A DNA stretch of 64,000 bases. Origin: Tetrahymena thermophila SB210 (taxonomy: Eukaryota; Ciliophora; Oligohymenophorea; Hymenostomatida; Tetrahymenidae). Below the pieces are notes generated by a model. The model saw only the letters and a program-made list of their open reading frames with translations. It searched no databases and was not told the DNA's origin. Shown here piece after piece: positions 39,465 to 54,576 of the stretch; position 1 is the stretch's first letter, and each line of letters opens with the position of its first letter. The stretch lies in NCBI RefSeq assembly GCF_000189635.1, contig NW_002476202.1, positions 186,001 through 250,000 of the forward strand, in the 5' to 3' direction. Position numbers and translations under genes: made by a program.

Positions 39465-42400
39465 TCATTTTTTAGGGAAACCTGATTAAATCGATTAACT
39501 TAGTTGAGGATTAGGATTATTTTGATTTTCTTCTTACTGCGAAAATTTAAAATTTTATCCAGAGCTAAGAACATCAGTGCAAAGCTTTTCTGTTTATGAT
39601 TAATTAACTTGAATTTTTTACAGAAGGTCATTATATTTTTATTTGTTTTTAAATAAAAGACTGTGATTATGGTTACTTGTATTGTTATTAGAAGCGCTGG
39701 TGGTAGTTGATTAATTAAATATATAATCTATTGATTGATTTTCACTTTATAGCCCATAATTTTAAGAGTTAGAGCTTAAATTAATAGCTTCATTATTGTA
39801 ATTCTTTACAAGAGTGTTAATTTTACTGAAAGGATTTTCTTAACTTCTATAAATAATTTTATTTGTTGGAGAGGTCATAGAATTTATTTCTAATCCATCT
39901 AATTATAACTTTTAATTGCTTATTCTTAAATCCTCTAACTTTTTGATTTCTGCATCATATTATTACAAGTTAGTAGCTTAGCTTGTTGAATTTATTTATT
40001 ATGCATTTTAAATTTGACTGTTATTTTAATAACTTGGAATTTAATTATTGTATAAATGAATATTTTGTGTAATATTTTAATTAAGCTGTAATGACTGTTA
40101 AGCTGCAATTCCACCAATACCTTGATTACTCATATTCAAATTAGAGTAATAATTTCCTTTTTTGCTAGAATCCTCATCTTCCATTGTTAGCAAGACTTGT
40201 TTTGGGGAACTTTAATATGTAGAATAATTATTTGGAATTAGTTGTGGTTTTGTAGATAAAGGAGAGTCACTTTATTCTTATTTATTATTTTCGCTTCCAA
40301 ATGAAGATCTTTAAATAATATCTCCATTGCTAGAGTAAAAATGCTTACTTACAACTAAGTTATTATTTTATTAGTTTTATTGACTTGACTGCATTTAATT
40401 TTAAATTTTGTTATTTTACTAATTCTATTCTTCATTGTTGATAATTTCCTTAAATGTTAAAAATTAAAATCCATTTTATTATGATTGATGCATATTTAAT
40501 TAATTTTATTGAGATAAAGTTGCTTTAAAGGAAGGAGATTGAGGTTATGTTTCAGGATGGTGCTGGTCAGTTGTACTATGAGCAGCGCTTTAAAAAATAT
40601 CTCTATTTTCGAAGCTTACATAAATGGATTTAGGTTGTTAGTTGATAAAACTATTTTATTATAATTAGAACTATTGTACTTTGGCGTTAGGTTCAGTAGT
40701 TCCATAAAGTGTTTAGTTTGAACTAACCTAGCTTTTCTATATGTTTTGAGTGTAGGAAATAATTGTTAACAAATGGTTTACTACATCTTGCATCTTTTAT
40801 GAAACTGAAGCCAATTAATTGCCATCGTTTGCATATTTTAATTGCTAAACTACGAACAACTAACTTAAAAACTTTTTTGTTCTTGATTCTTCATACTACT
40901 AAATTATCAAATTATATTGGCCAATAATATCATCTAAACTATCAATATCCATATCTCTTAATATAGAATCAAAATTGCTCATCAAGTCATTCTCAGTACA
41001 ATTCAGGTAATTTAATATTTATTAAATCTCAAACTTGCTATTTTTATATTTTGCTAAATTATCGTTGAAATTATTAAGTAAAACTTCTTTTTATCGTGAA
41101 GCAACTTCTTCAATGACATTGACAAGAGACTTTTAAATGTAATCAACGCTTTCTATATTCTTATGATATTCCTATATCAGCGAATCGTTTTTTTCATAAA
41201 ATTGTTTTTATAACTAATCAAAATCATTTTTTATTCTAAATAATTTGGCTTGAAAATCATTTAGCTTTTATCTTTTTATTTTTTCTTCTTCACCCATAAA
41301 GTCATTAATTTGATAAATAGGAGATTAAAATTTATTTAACTCATTTGATTAATAATTATTTGAGACTTAACTCTGCTTATCAAATAAAACATTTTAATTA
41401 TTGTTAACTTAAGGGTTTTAATTATTTTGTACATCTTATAACGAAAAATTACTATTTTATGAAGTTAAAGATTAAACAGTGTCAAATGTTTGTGCAATCT
41501 AAGATTTAAATTCACTGAGAGCTTAAGAAATAGGTTATTAATTACTACTTTAAAAGTCTTAAGTATAACCATTTAATATTGGCTAATTTAAGTTATGAGT
41601 GTTGGATTATTATAAAATTTATTGATTAGGCTTTTATAATTACTATGAAATTTAATCATTATTTGTAATTTGCTTTTAATTTACTTAATTATTTGCATTT
41701 ATAGCTTTTAAAGGAGTATATGAAGGTATATCTGCAATCTATTTAATATCTATTTTACTATTTATATATTGAGAAGATTATGGGATTTAAAATTCAGAAG
41801 ATTTTTATTCTAGTGGTATTACTTAATTTATATAATTTGTTGTCTTTATATTAGCAAAATTTTAGAATTGATGCAATTAGTCTGTCTATCCTTTTTTGGT
41901 AGACTCATTTTATAAGCTTGTTGCTGGTGAATGATTATTAAGATCGGTTCTGAGATCTATTGTTTATAAATTGATAGGTGTAGAAGTAATATTTATTTTT
42001 TGAGGTGATAAGTAAGATTCTGCTGCACTACCACCTATACCTGTACTTATAGAATTATTTGTTATTGGGTTAGATGAATTAGAGTTGAATTTTGATTATT
42101 CTATGCTGCACTTAGAGCAGAAATACTATTTTGATATATCTGATATATTAATTTAGTAATTTGCTTTTTTAGTTTTACAGACTTAACATATCTAATTTGT
42201 GTTAGAGTCACATTCTTATAAAACATTTATTTATTATCTAGATTCTCTATAAGGGCTTAAAGATGAAGATTTTTACTGCATATCGCACTTCAGTTGTACA
42301 ATTGTTGGTGATTACTGTTCATGATTTACTGATGTAACGTTGAGTCTTTTTTGAGAATCACTTCCACTAAAAACTTAATCTAAGCTTCTACTTTCTGTTA

Positions 42401-44138
42401 ACTGAACTTAAATTCCACTTTTTTAATGATTAGAATCTTATTTCTATAGATAGCTTATTGGATTTGCATTCATACTAGATTTACTTGAAGTGACCGAGTT
42501 AGAGGTTAGTGGATTATTTAGCTTTTTTATATTATGGTCTTTGTCACTTTCTTGGCTACTTGTAATTATATTATGTTAATTACTTACAATACTACCAAAC
42601 CCATTTTAAGAACTTTTTGATAAAAGTATAGAATTGTTAGACATGTTATTAAAAGGGTTCTAAGACGATTGATCAGTTTTGTTTGATTAATTTAAGTATG
42701 ATTATATCTACTGTATTTGTTATTGCTAAGTTAATTATTGATGCTAATATTATAATTGAGAGCCTTATTTTTTTGATTAAATAGTTGATTATAAATCAAT
42801 GTATTTAGTTTTTTATTGTAAATTAAATTTAGCATCAGAGCTATTACTTTATTGCTATTACAAAACATTTCTTACAGAACTTTAATTCTGTTATTATTGA
42901 GATCCACTTCTTAAATAACCAAAATAATTCTTTGAAGACTACATTTACTGTAATTAATTTGATTTTAGCAAACCATTCTCTGTATTAATTGCTGAAGATT
43001 ATTTTGATATAGGCTGAATCAGAATTTTGTTGCTACTTTAATTATTATTACTATTACTTTATTAATAAGTAGAAGGAGATCTTTAAGGATTATTTGAACT
43101 CAATTCTAACTTATTATTGATATCATTTATGCTTTTATTGTTCGTATTGCATGCTAAATTTATATTTTAAAATAAATCTTGTTTGTCACACAGATTTATT
43201 GTGCAAATATTCTTATTATAATTTGATGGAGTCTAAAGATTATTGTTAACAATATTACCATAGGTAGTATTGGGTGAATTTTAAGTATTTTTATAGATAG
43301 AAGCTTAGTTCTATGATTGAGTGTATTATTATTAAGATTGTAATCCGATTTCATTATTTCCAGATTAAATATTAGTTTTAGATAATGATTAAGGTGTTTG
43401 GTACATGTTACTGTGATCTATTTTTTGAATTTATTTTTATTGAGTGTCTTTTAAGTAGCTTTAACTTGTTTATGGTTCTGTTGATTTAGATTCCTTGTTT
43501 TTATTTATCAAATAAGATAAATTTTATGTTGACTATTTCATTAATTATGGTGATAATAACCCATTCTTTTATAAATTTGTAGATTTTATGCACGGTGATA
43601 AAGAATTTTCACCTTTAGATTTATTTACATCATATTAACCGCCTCCTATGATCCCATTTCCATTTTTTAATAAAGAAGACGAAGTACCAATTTTACTGTT
43701 TACACTAGTATCTTCCTTGAAACTATTATGACTTTAATTCTTCTAATTCTACTTAAAAGAAGAATACTGTTTGTGTGTTGAATTTCTTGTTGGAGATATC
43801 GCCTTTTAGAGACTTCCTCTATTATTATCTTTTTATTGTAATTAAGAGCTTAGGTTGTTTTGATTAGCAGAAGTGTACTGCTAATAGGGTTATAAATAAG
43901 AATTTATAGCAGACTAGTTATAACCTGAAGGTCTTTAATTTTTATTTGCTAGCATTTATCTTTCTATATATTTGGTAACCTAGCTAATTTTCTATGCTTT
44001 AGTATGCTAATTCAATAGTTTAACAATAAAACCCTTTAATACTAACTTAGAAATTTAATTTATTTATTATCCTTTAAAAGAATTTAAACTATTCACTTTA
44101 CTACATTAAATTTTCAAAAAATTCTTTAAATTATTCAT
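39465..44138 (-). CDS. Giant Q/N/S-rich protein with a CX2C-CX2C zinc module and coiled coil (TRIM-like order)
   Basis: One uninterrupted exon encodes 1,557 residues. Start ATG 44138 is the first after an in-frame TGA five codons upstream, and the stop is TGA 39465. The first ~65 residues are basic and not repetitive (KLVLKGFIVKLLNQHTKA, ISQVTKYIERQMLANKNQ). A long Q/N/S-rich stretch follows. Near residues 643-680 lies a four-cysteine module, CQVC, 19 residues, then CSKC, with another Cys eight residues upstream. It resembles a zinc ribbon or degenerate B-box but lacks the B-box histidines. At about 930-1110 a non-repetitive alpha-helical region (MGEEEKIKRQKLNDFQAKLF, SLVNVIEEVASRQKEVLLNN) resembles the coiled coil that follows B-boxes in TRIM proteins. 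The remaining C-terminus is low complexity. Function is unknown. Confidence 0.84.
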
Positions 44139-45442
44139 CTAAATTATTATTCATTCACTTTTCTAACTTATTAAGCAAAGAATTCAATATATTTTCTATC
44201 ATAAATAAATTTTACGAAATTTATTTTTTTTATCATTGTAATTTTCTATTCAAAACAATTAATTGCTGTTAACTTTCATATTAAAGTGATTGACTTAAAT
44301 TAATGCGTGAAACTTATATATTATTTAGAATTATATGCATAGTTAGATATGAAAATTGCTACATAATATTTTAATAAACTTTATCATAATAAAATATTAT
44401 TAAAAATTAGATTTTAAAAATTTGTAATAAATTAATTCAAATATACTTTTTGTTTAATAATAAAAAATTTATTTTATTTAATATGCATAATGATAAATTT
44501 TGATTGATGTTTCAGATCTATAATGGTAATATTTATTTATTATTATCAATTAATTATCTTCATAAATTAGCAAAGGTTTTTTTCTGCTAGTACTCTATTA
44601 CTAATTACTCTCTTAGATTTATCACTTCTTTTTATTTATTTTATATTAATTTAATTAACACTTTAATTATTATTCATCTTTAAGTTTATTAAATTAAAGT
44701 AGTTGAATTTAACTGGATAATTGCTAAAATTTTCAAGCTATAAAGAATTTTATAAAAATAATTTTTAGGTACTACTATCTCAAAATTTACATAAATCAGA
44801 ATTGTATTATATTAAATTGAATCCTTTAATGATGATAACACAATAATAAAAAAAGACTATTATTCAAAATGTAGCATATATGCTAAATTGGAATGATGAA
44901 TTATTTTTTTGATGATGAAAAGGCTGTGAATAAAGAAATATTTATGAAGAAATTTTGTAAAACTCAAAACTTATTTTTCTAATCATTAAAATAGAAATTG
45001 GAAAATCAGAGTTCTTAATTTCGGATTATTATATTAAAATTGAAAAAAATTGTATTTAATTTAAAAAGCATACATAACATATGCTTATTCTAAAGAATGT
45101 GTAAGTGGTGATATTAAAAATTAAAATTTGTATAATTGTTTTAAATTTTTAAAAGTATTTAAATGTTTTTCAAATAAAAAAATAGATAAATTATGATATC
45201 AACTAAATAATCAAATTGTTTACTCATATACAAATCTCAAGTATTAATTTATAAAAATTATTATTAAAATTAAAACCTATTAGCTAAGAATATATTTACA
45301 AATATAAAAATAATAAAGAATCAATAAAATATAAAAGCAATAAATATTTTATTAATTTGCCTTTTATATTCGGCAATCTTAATAGCTTATCATAAAATTA
45401 CCTATCAAGTAAAAATAATAAAAAATATATTTTTCTCTAATT
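44139..45442. other. AT-rich spacer with one weak small ORF
   Basis: This 1.3 kb separates the zinc-module gene (its promoter side) from the 3' end of the first giant paralog. It is mostly A/T tracts. A 72-codon frame on the plus strand is listed separately. Confidence 0.5.
44893..45111 (+). CDS. Possible small protein or relic exon, weak
   Basis: A 72-residue frame runs from ATG 44893 to TGA 45109. It begins MMNYFFDDEKAVNKEIFMKK and continues with KTQNLFFQSLKQKLENQ and a basic, hydrophobic end. Its amino-acid texture is more protein-like than the surrounding sequence. I recognise no family. It could be a real small gene or the remnant of a larger one. Confidence 0.25.
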
Positions 45443-48400
45443 TCAAACTTAGAAACTTAAACGTCTGTTATTAATATTTGAATTAGATAAATCTTCGAAT
45501 TCTATTTCTTTTTAAATATGGGATATAGAAAGACTATTGTTTTTATCTTATTAAATTTGATTTTAGTTATGAACTTAATTTCTTCCAAATAATGTTTAGG
45601 AATAGTGTTAAATGTCTTACAATGTTAGCTAATTTAAATCACTCTAATTTTGTTCTTTAAGTTATTCTCTATTTAATTAAAATTTAGAAGCTTTACTTTT
45701 TTTTTCATTTTTTAACATTTGATTTGATAAGTTTATTTAATTTGCTGTTAGAAAAGAATTAGTACCAGAATATGAAAGTTTTAACTTTTTTCCTACTTTA
45801 TCATCTGAATTATAAATTTCTATTTTTTCAAAGAATTTCTTTTTAATATTTACAAAATTTTTCAATAAATATATATTAATTTACATTTGATCTGTGAAAG
45901 TTTACTATCTCCACTTATCTAAAACTCTTCAAAGTCTTATATTTAAGACAGAATATTATTTTGCCTAATAAATTTTAAATTTTTATAAACTTTTCTCCAT
46001 AAAAAAAGAATTTTAATTGTATTTCTTTTTTTTATTATTTGATCAAATATTTTTTTCCCTAGAAATGTTTTTATTAGGTAGTGCAAGCATTTATTTTGAG
46101 ATTTCATCAATTTTATCTTTAATATTTAATATATAATAAATGTAATATAAGATAAATGTAAAATGATCACTACTAACTATATCAAAGGGATATTTTACTA
46201 TTAAGATATTTTCTAAAATATTAGAGTAATTAAAACAGTTAAAAAGCTTAAGATTTCATATTTATTTTCATTTTTATCATTAAAAGGTTAGAGTTTAGAA
46301 ATCATTCCCATATATAAATTAATTATGACTATGTTTATAATTTGTTGAATATTCTCTATAGAATTCAGTAAATTTGTAACTAACACAATAGATATCTTTA
46401 CATAAATTCTTAAAAACTCCCAGTAAAAGAAATTATTTTTGTATTCGAGATAAAAATATCCATATTTTAGTTTGATTGAACAAAAATTAAAGCTTTTATT
46501 TGATTTGCTTTTTTCATATATCAGCATAATAAGTAAATAAATTGGAAATAAAGACCAAAATAATAGCATTGGTATAATTGAGTAAAGTTTAAATGAATAA
46601 TACTCTTAATCACTACAACTTATGATTAAACTCGTTGCAACATAGGAATTGCTACCAATTTATCTGCAAGCTAAGGTACTTACACAAAAGGCTATACAGT
46701 TAGGTTAAAAAAAGAAAAAAACTATTATAATTAAAACCCATTTATAAAATCTATTTATCTTATTTTTTAAGAAAATGTTTAAAATTAAAAACGTATCCAA
46801 AAGAATGCAAATCATAATTATTGGTAAGATTAAATACAGCAAAGACCTAATTTTTAGCTCATTGTAATTATATAGTTCATAACCTAAGTATTTATAAAAA
46901 CACTAGCTATTTACAGCAATACTACTAATAGGCTATCCTACAAATTATGATCCAATATTTATAGCTGAATAAATTAGTTTATAATCTATATTCACAAGAA
47001 TTGAAGATACCTAAAGGTAATTGATTAGTGTTTTTATTATAAAGGTAGATTAATCTAATAGACAGCTGTTAGAGTAGGGTAGTATTTTTAAAATCCTTAT
47101 ATAAGTAAGAGTAGAATTGTAGACATATTATCTAATAAAAATTAAAGTTGAAGAAAGCAAGTAAACTAGTAAGACCACAATTAACAAAATAGCAAGTAAT
47201 AATTAAAGTATTTCATCCCTACAAGCATTGCATTCATATACTTATGATCCTTATGCATAACTTTTTCCCTACCATACGTTACCAAAGAAATCACATGTTT
47301 CACATAGAGGTCCAATATGGCCTTCTATACATCCATTTTAGTTATTGCTATCACATATTTCTGGATTTATCTAATTACACTAAAATATTTAGTCAGAATT
47401 ATTCGTTTCTCTCCAGTATCCTTTTTAAAGAAGGATTTTATCTTAAAAGCAACTTTAAGACCCTTCAGGGCATTTTTTGCATATATAATTGTTAATATAT
47501 TCTTATAATTAATTTTTTATAGTTATATTCGTTTCTTACATAGGTTCTTATAGTGAATAAGTTTGGTTACTGCATGAAACACAATTAACTAAATTTGATG
47601 ATATCATTTCGTAAACCTCTCCTTTGATGCAATTTCTAAATATTAAAGTAAATGGAATTTCTATATTTTATTGCCATTAACTAATAGTGATCGATAAATA
47701 TGCTGTTGATATTTGTGACAAAGGAAAACCTGTTACTTGCAGATTATTAAATGAGAAACAATTTAAACTTTAATCAAAATTTAAAATTGTTGAGATAGAA
47801 TTACCTTTTATCTATAGATCATTAGTAGTTAAATTAGTTTATACCTAAATACTATAATATTAAATTTCTTTCATAATAGATTCTGGATAAGCATTATTTA
47901 TAAAAGATGATTTATTAATTTTAACTTCACTATTTAACTAATCAAAAAACTTAATTTTTAGGTTTATATTACCACCACTTTTAATATTTTGTAAAATTAA
48001 GTCATTTTTATTTTATTCAAACATGTATCCTGTGTATATTAAAGTTATTTTTGTAGAATTAGTATCAGAGCTTTTATAAACTAAATATTTATATATGTAA
48101 GTTCCTATATCATTTCCAAAAATAAATCCTTAATTTCCTTTAAATTAAGCTTTTATATTTTCAAAATAAAATAAATTACTAAATATTTGTTATTAAGTGT
48201 TTTAGATTCTCATAGCTCCTCCTATTTATGCAGTATTATTTTAAAATAAGGTATTCTTTTTAATTGTTATATTATTAGAATCTGATATGTAAATAGCTCC
48301 TCCATTTGCTAAAGCTATATTATTTAAAAATACTGATTATTATATTGTTACATTAAAGTTTATCTATTAAAATTTAAGGCAAGAACCATCAATACCAATA

Positions 48401-51400
48401 TTATTGCTAAATTAGCAATGATTTATACTAACAATATCAGTATCTGTAATTATTATATTTCCTTTATTTTAATTAAATGATATGTCTTATATTTAAGCAA
48501 ATGAATTTGAAATTTTTATTAAATTTTATTAAAAGTCTTTATTAAATAGCTTGTTAAAACTATTGTTTTTAAAATTAGATTATATTAAAAAAATACTATC
48601 TTAAAATAAAGTTTGTGAAAATAAGTTAGTATAATACTTTTTATTTGACCATATTAATGATATATCATTGTTATTTGTTGCGTTAAATTAAATAATTTCA
48701 CTTCTGTTTACTCCCTACATATTTATGATGTATGTTAAATTAGGTAAATATGATATTTACTATAGCTGATTATTATTGTTGTTTTTTAGTATATTTTAGC
48801 AATTAATTACAGTAAAGTTTTGTATTCTCAATTTATTTACTTAAATAAGATTTATTAACCCGTTTGATAAAAAGCTGTCTTTAATAATTACATTTTTTAG
48901 GATTATTGTATCGATATTTTGATATATCATTAATTCTTAATATCCTATCTATTGAGTTATATTCTAAATTAAAAGGTTTTCAATCAAAACATAAGAACAG
49001 TTTTAAAATTAAAATAATTATTATTAATTAGTATTCACGTTTTAGTTTTATGATAAAGTAATTGAATTCAATTTCATTCCTATAATTTATATTTATTATA
49101 TATTTTCAAATATAAGAGATGTTCCTAAGCTAATATTTTAATTTAAAATATTACAATTATAAATAACAATTTTTTATGATTACTACTAAAATTTATATTA
49201 AGCTGCTTAGTCGACAAACATAAAATCAAAATTCTAAATATTTATGTCTGACTAAATAAATAAAAATGAATCTTAGGATAAAAATAGCTAATTTTATTAT
49301 TAATTTTAGGGACTTATTACGAATTCTATATTTGGCTTAGAAAGAAATGATAAATTCTTTATTGATTCACTCAATAAAATAGAAAAAAAATAACTGATTG
49401 CCTAAGAATTTTGAAAACTATAAATATATTAAAATTAAGCTTATATTTATTGAGTAGACTAGTATTTTAATTAGTATTAGCAAATATTATTTTGACTATT
49501 TTTATTATTATCATTATCAAATAAAGATACTTATTAGTAAATATAGTTTATACTGACTATCTCATCATAAACTCCAGCTTAGTGTAAAACTAAAATTTAA
49601 AGCTGTTAATTTTCTAAAATATTAAAATTAGCAATCTTAGGATATGTAAGCTAAATAGATTATATAGAATTTATAAAACCACTTAAATCATTGACAGCAA
49701 TTATTTCAATTTAAGAAAGGTAAATAATTAATAAGATATTATCATTAATGACTACAATATTGTTTATTTGATTTTATTAGCTTTTCCTTAAATAATTTAA
49801 ATACTATAGTTATTAATTATATATATTAAGTTAAAACTAACATGAGAGGATAATAAGTTTATTAGTTTTATCAACTCTTTTAAACTAAACATCTGGAAAT
49901 ACTAAATATTTTATGATTTTATTGTCATTTAGATTGTAAACACCTGCCTTATTTTCTGATATTATGCTTATAAAATATCTATTTTTTAATAAGTCTATTT
50001 CAAAATATTATATTTGATTTACTTAAATATCAATTTCATAGTTTATATTTTATAAAATATCATTTGTGATAAAATGTTTTGTTTTTTAGAAGCTACTAGT
50101 ATCTATACTAATCAATTTACCAGTTTTTGTTACCAGGATAATTTAATTATTAATATATTTAGATATTTAGGAAATATAATCATTAAATACAAGATTATGA
50201 GTGATTGAATATTATTTTTTAACCAAATCTATTTTAATAATATCACCTGAACTCAATGATATAAATAAGTATTATGATCCATCCACTGCTGTTACGTTAA
50301 GTTGAGAAGTAATTAATTAGTTCTATGGTAATTAAATTTATAATAAAATATTCTAATCTATAAAATCGATGTCAATTAATTAATTGCTAATAGTTTGAAT
50401 TAAGACTACATTTTAATCAATAAATAAAAAGGATTTTAAGCTTATATTAATTTAACATTCTAGCTATAATAAATTTTAATTAAAATAAATGGCTATTTAA
50501 TTTGTTGTGCTCACCAAATAGATAGTTTGATTTTTAAATATAAAATTTCTCATATCAATAATATTTTATTATGACTATGTTAAAAATTAGACAACTTAAT
50601 TTTAGTAAAAATAAATATTATTTTTTTAATCGCAATAAACTAATTAAAGATTATTTTATTAACCTTAAAGAGTGAAGTAGTATTTTTAATTATAATTCAT
50701 GACCTTTTTACCAGTTTTTATTAGCAAATTATAATATGCAATCCAAATCGTATTTTTGTTGTAAATATACATCTAATTAGTATTAAAATCTACCAAAAAA
50801 TTTAGAGGTATAGAAATTAACTATTGTTAAAATTCATATACTCCAATAACGTTAAATACATATAACTAAGATCCATAGAGAGTATAATAAAAATTTCCAT
50901 AAGTATCAGCATAGACAAAGGCATTATTAGCTTAATCATAAAATATATTAATAAGATTACCAATACCTAAATCAGGAAATGAGCTTGAAACACTTCCTGT
51001 CGATTACAATGTATCTAGGCTATAAAATTTAACTTATCCATATCTTATTTCATTTGTTATATAAGCAAGAGTATTTATTTCAGAAAAATAAAAGCCTTTG
51101 ACTAATGTTGCTCCTGGAGGTTTAAAGCTTGTAATGTATTATTGAGTTTATCTAGAGAAAATAAATGCTCCTATTTTTAAATTAAAAAAATATTTATAAA
51201 AAATAGTGTTTATTATACAAAAAAGTAGTAAAAAAATTAAAAATAATCATTTAATCTAAAATATTTACCTATGCTTGTAAATGTTATAATATATTGATTG
51301 GTAAATATCAGTTAAATTATATTTGAAGAAATTTAATTTATTCTAGACACATAATTACCATTAAAACTATAAATTTCTATGTTATTTGAATAGATTAGTA

Positions 51401-54400
51401 TGTTCTGATATTAATCATCACTTTTTATACTAAATGATTAAAAAGCTGTAATCTAAATTAACTAAATTATTTAAAATTGCTATTATTTGTTATAAATTAT
51501 AACTTAATTAACATTCATCTAGCAAATAACTACATTAATTTAGAAGAGGCATACTTAGAACTATTATTAATTAGGATATGATAAAATTTTATACTAAGTG
51601 AGATTCAGATTATATCTTAAAAAAATATTACCATATACAAATACTGAATTAGATGGTTCATCATATTAGCAGCCATTTATATACTTTAATTTAGAATTTT
51701 AAACCAAAGTAGAAATTTGGTATTCTACTTAATTATCTTCATTTTTTAAGATCAGCTATTAATTAGAAAAAGCTAAAACTAAATTTGGAGATGAGTATAC
51801 TTAGATTTATTGAATTTAGTTAATAGATGTTAAATTTTAGTGAGCATTTGCAAAATCTATTCTTGAAATTAGCTATTAATTATGTATATTAAAAGTGAAA
51901 ACATAATAATAAGAAACAAAATAAATCAATCCAAGATTAAAATTTTATTATACAAATTAGAGTGAATCATTCTAAATTAAATTTAGAGTTTAAAATATTT
52001 ATTTAATGTAATAATCTTTGTTTTCTGGGATTACTATAACTGATCCTGTGGTTGAACCTGCAAAATAAAGTGTTTTCTAAGAATTAGTAACACACTTTGG
52101 AATTTGATCATTAGGTGTTTGTATTTTCTTTGCTCTTTATATACCATTAGTTATTTAATAAACTCTTCCTTCTTATATTGTAGAAGTGGGACTTTGTGGT
52201 TAAAGAATAATCATCTTAGAATACGGCTAATTTTATGAATACATTACAGAATTCAAGATTTATGTACCAGTAATTAAATCATAATAATATGTAAACTCAA
52301 TTGTTTTATTTAAGTATATACTAGAAGTATAGTAAGGATATCCCTAGTTATATAAAGGAGCGTACAATAAAATAAAATATGTTTTATCATCATACTAGTA
52401 TATGTCAACTGTTTTATTTCCATTCAGTAAATAAGGCTGATATAATAAATTCAAATCATAGTCATATATAAAAAGCTGATTTTCCAAATTTGAAAACATT
52501 AATAAAGAACCTTTTAAAATAAAATGTTAACTTAAAATTAATTAATACATATAATAGAAAGATTTTACCTTATTAAGATGATAAGTCAAATAAAGAGTTA
52601 AATGTTAATGATTTTATTTCAAGTTATTTAAATTAAATTTGTGAAAAAGAATAATCATTTGAATCAAAGTCTATGAACATCATATTATATATATGATCCA
52701 TTAAATATACTCTAAGGTTATGAGAAACGTATGAATACTTTATTAAAAAGGTAAATCTCTGTTATTTTATTTATTATGATAAATCTTTCCAAACAGAAAT
52801 TTATTAGTTGTAGATAAGAATGATAAAATATTTATTTACAAAAATATTTGAATAGGTGTTTGAGTTAATCTAAATTATTTAATTAATGCCGCTATTATAT
52901 ATATTAAATAAAATAATGGATTTTGTAAATAATCCAATTCCTATCTAGCTCTAAAATATTAAAACTTTCAAGCACATTTAATCTGTTATTAATTATGATG
53001 AAAATATTGGATTCAATGGGTCTAAAAAATTCCATACAATTATTTTTCCATCATTTGAGCAACTTAACAGCAAATTAGAATTGTCATCAAATTAAATACT
53101 ATTTATTTGATCCACATTGTAATTCTATTTTTCTATATAACTTATTGATACTCCTATGTTTTGATCTTACATTAAGTCTACTATCTAAATATCTGAAGAC
53201 ACTATGCACATAATGATTCTATCAATTAAAATTTAGTTTTAAATTAGTAGTAATTATGTTGGATTACTTATGTACAGCTATTATGTACTATTCTTACTCA
53301 TAGAAATATTTTGATTGATACTGTTATAAAAAATATCATATCTCTCTAATTGTTACTAAAAATTTAATACATATAACCTCGTTTCATTTTGGTTAAAGCT
53401 TTTTAGGATAAAATCTAAAGGATATGAGGTAAGATTAAATTAAAAATCATTTTAATTTTCTTCAATATCATAGAAATTTATTACTTTTAGCTCACTAAAT
53501 AGTATTAAAATTCTTAACTTATAAACAGTTTATAATTAATCTTCATTAATATAAAATAATTATATTTTTAATGGCTATAAAAAGTTTTAATATAAAAGTT
53601 TGCATGACTAATCTTATTGAGATAATAATGCAAACCCATTTGTTTATGTAAATATTACAGCAAAAAAAGACTGCTACTGAAATAATATAGGAACCATCTA
53701 TTAAAATAAACCATTTATTCCATAGCACATATAATCGCTAAATAAATTTTTTATTTCTATTAAATTATTGGTTATTTATAAAGACGCGATCTATATTTAG
53801 TAGTTATTATTTTGTAATACAATATAGTTATTTGAAATTTGAGCATATTTTAGGTACTAAAGCTATAAACTTTAATTTTATGAATTGAGTTCAGTAAAAT
53901 AAATTGTTTTATTTAAATTTTGGTATGAAGAAATAAAAATTGTGTTTTATTAACATTCGCCAGTAACATCTAAGCTTTATAACTAAATAAATCCAGAATT
54001 AACATTAAAATTTCCTTTTTATACTTAAAGTAGAAGTTTATATTAACCTGTTTCTTCTATCCATTCGAAAACTTAGTTTTGATCACTTAGAAGATAGATA
54101 GTTTCATTTAATCTGAATATATATTAAATTGATGAATTAAATGCCTGCTGTCTAATATAATTTCCAGTTTAAGAGTCAAAATAGTTAAAAAAATTGCTAT
54201 AGATTACAATTAGATAACCATTTTTATGTAAAAAGATATCTGTAATATTTCTACCCTAAGAAACTTCAGTAAGCTATAAATATTGATAGGAACAAATATT
54301 TGCAGATACACAAGATTTACTAGACTGTTGAGGAACAAAGCTATTTTTACAGATAGCCATGCAGTTTTAATTATTTGTAACATATTAATATTATTCGCAA

Positions 54401-54576
54401 ATTGTTTATTCGCATATTTAAGTTGAATGATTAAGCTAGTATCCATCTACACACTATAAGCAAATTTCCTATAAATTTTACTATTCACAAATAAGACACC
54501 CAATGTAGCAACATTTTATTATTTCTAATAAAAAAGCTATATTGATAAATATTATTTTTTTTCTTATTAATGTCAT
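45443..54576 (-). CDS. Giant secreted-and-membrane protein with GGAI/FxxN beta-helix repeats (paralog A)
   Basis: Exons 54576-52569, 52510-51269, 51170-45885 and 45819-45443 total exactly 2,971 codons. I checked the first and third exons line by line for in-frame TGA and found none. Residues 1-25 form a signal peptide (MTLIRKKIIFINIAFLL). Cys pairs follow at 25-85 (CLIC, CLQC). A long repeat region to about 1670 has the look of beta-propeller or beta-sandwich repeats. Residues 1675-2230 read as a parallel beta-helix with GGAIYIS, FQNN and GGAMRI motifs, like the GGAI/FxxN repeats of polymorphic membrane proteins. A Cys-rich segment at 2240-2405 (CKKCPEG, GHIGPLCETC) precedes about eight or more membrane spans to ~2760 and a 200-residue cytoplasmic tail. 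It is probably a surface adhesin or receptor. The neighbour to the right is its tandem paralog. Confidence 0.9.

Noticed and set aside
46020-46140. Apparent frame break in the membrane tail of paralog A
   Set aside because: It was a reading slip on my side. The correct frame is open and matches paralog B (LFLWRK).
47244-47508. Two overlapping plus-strand ORFs
   Set aside because: They are antisense to the Cys-rich segment of paralog A, which is strongly supported by its paralog.
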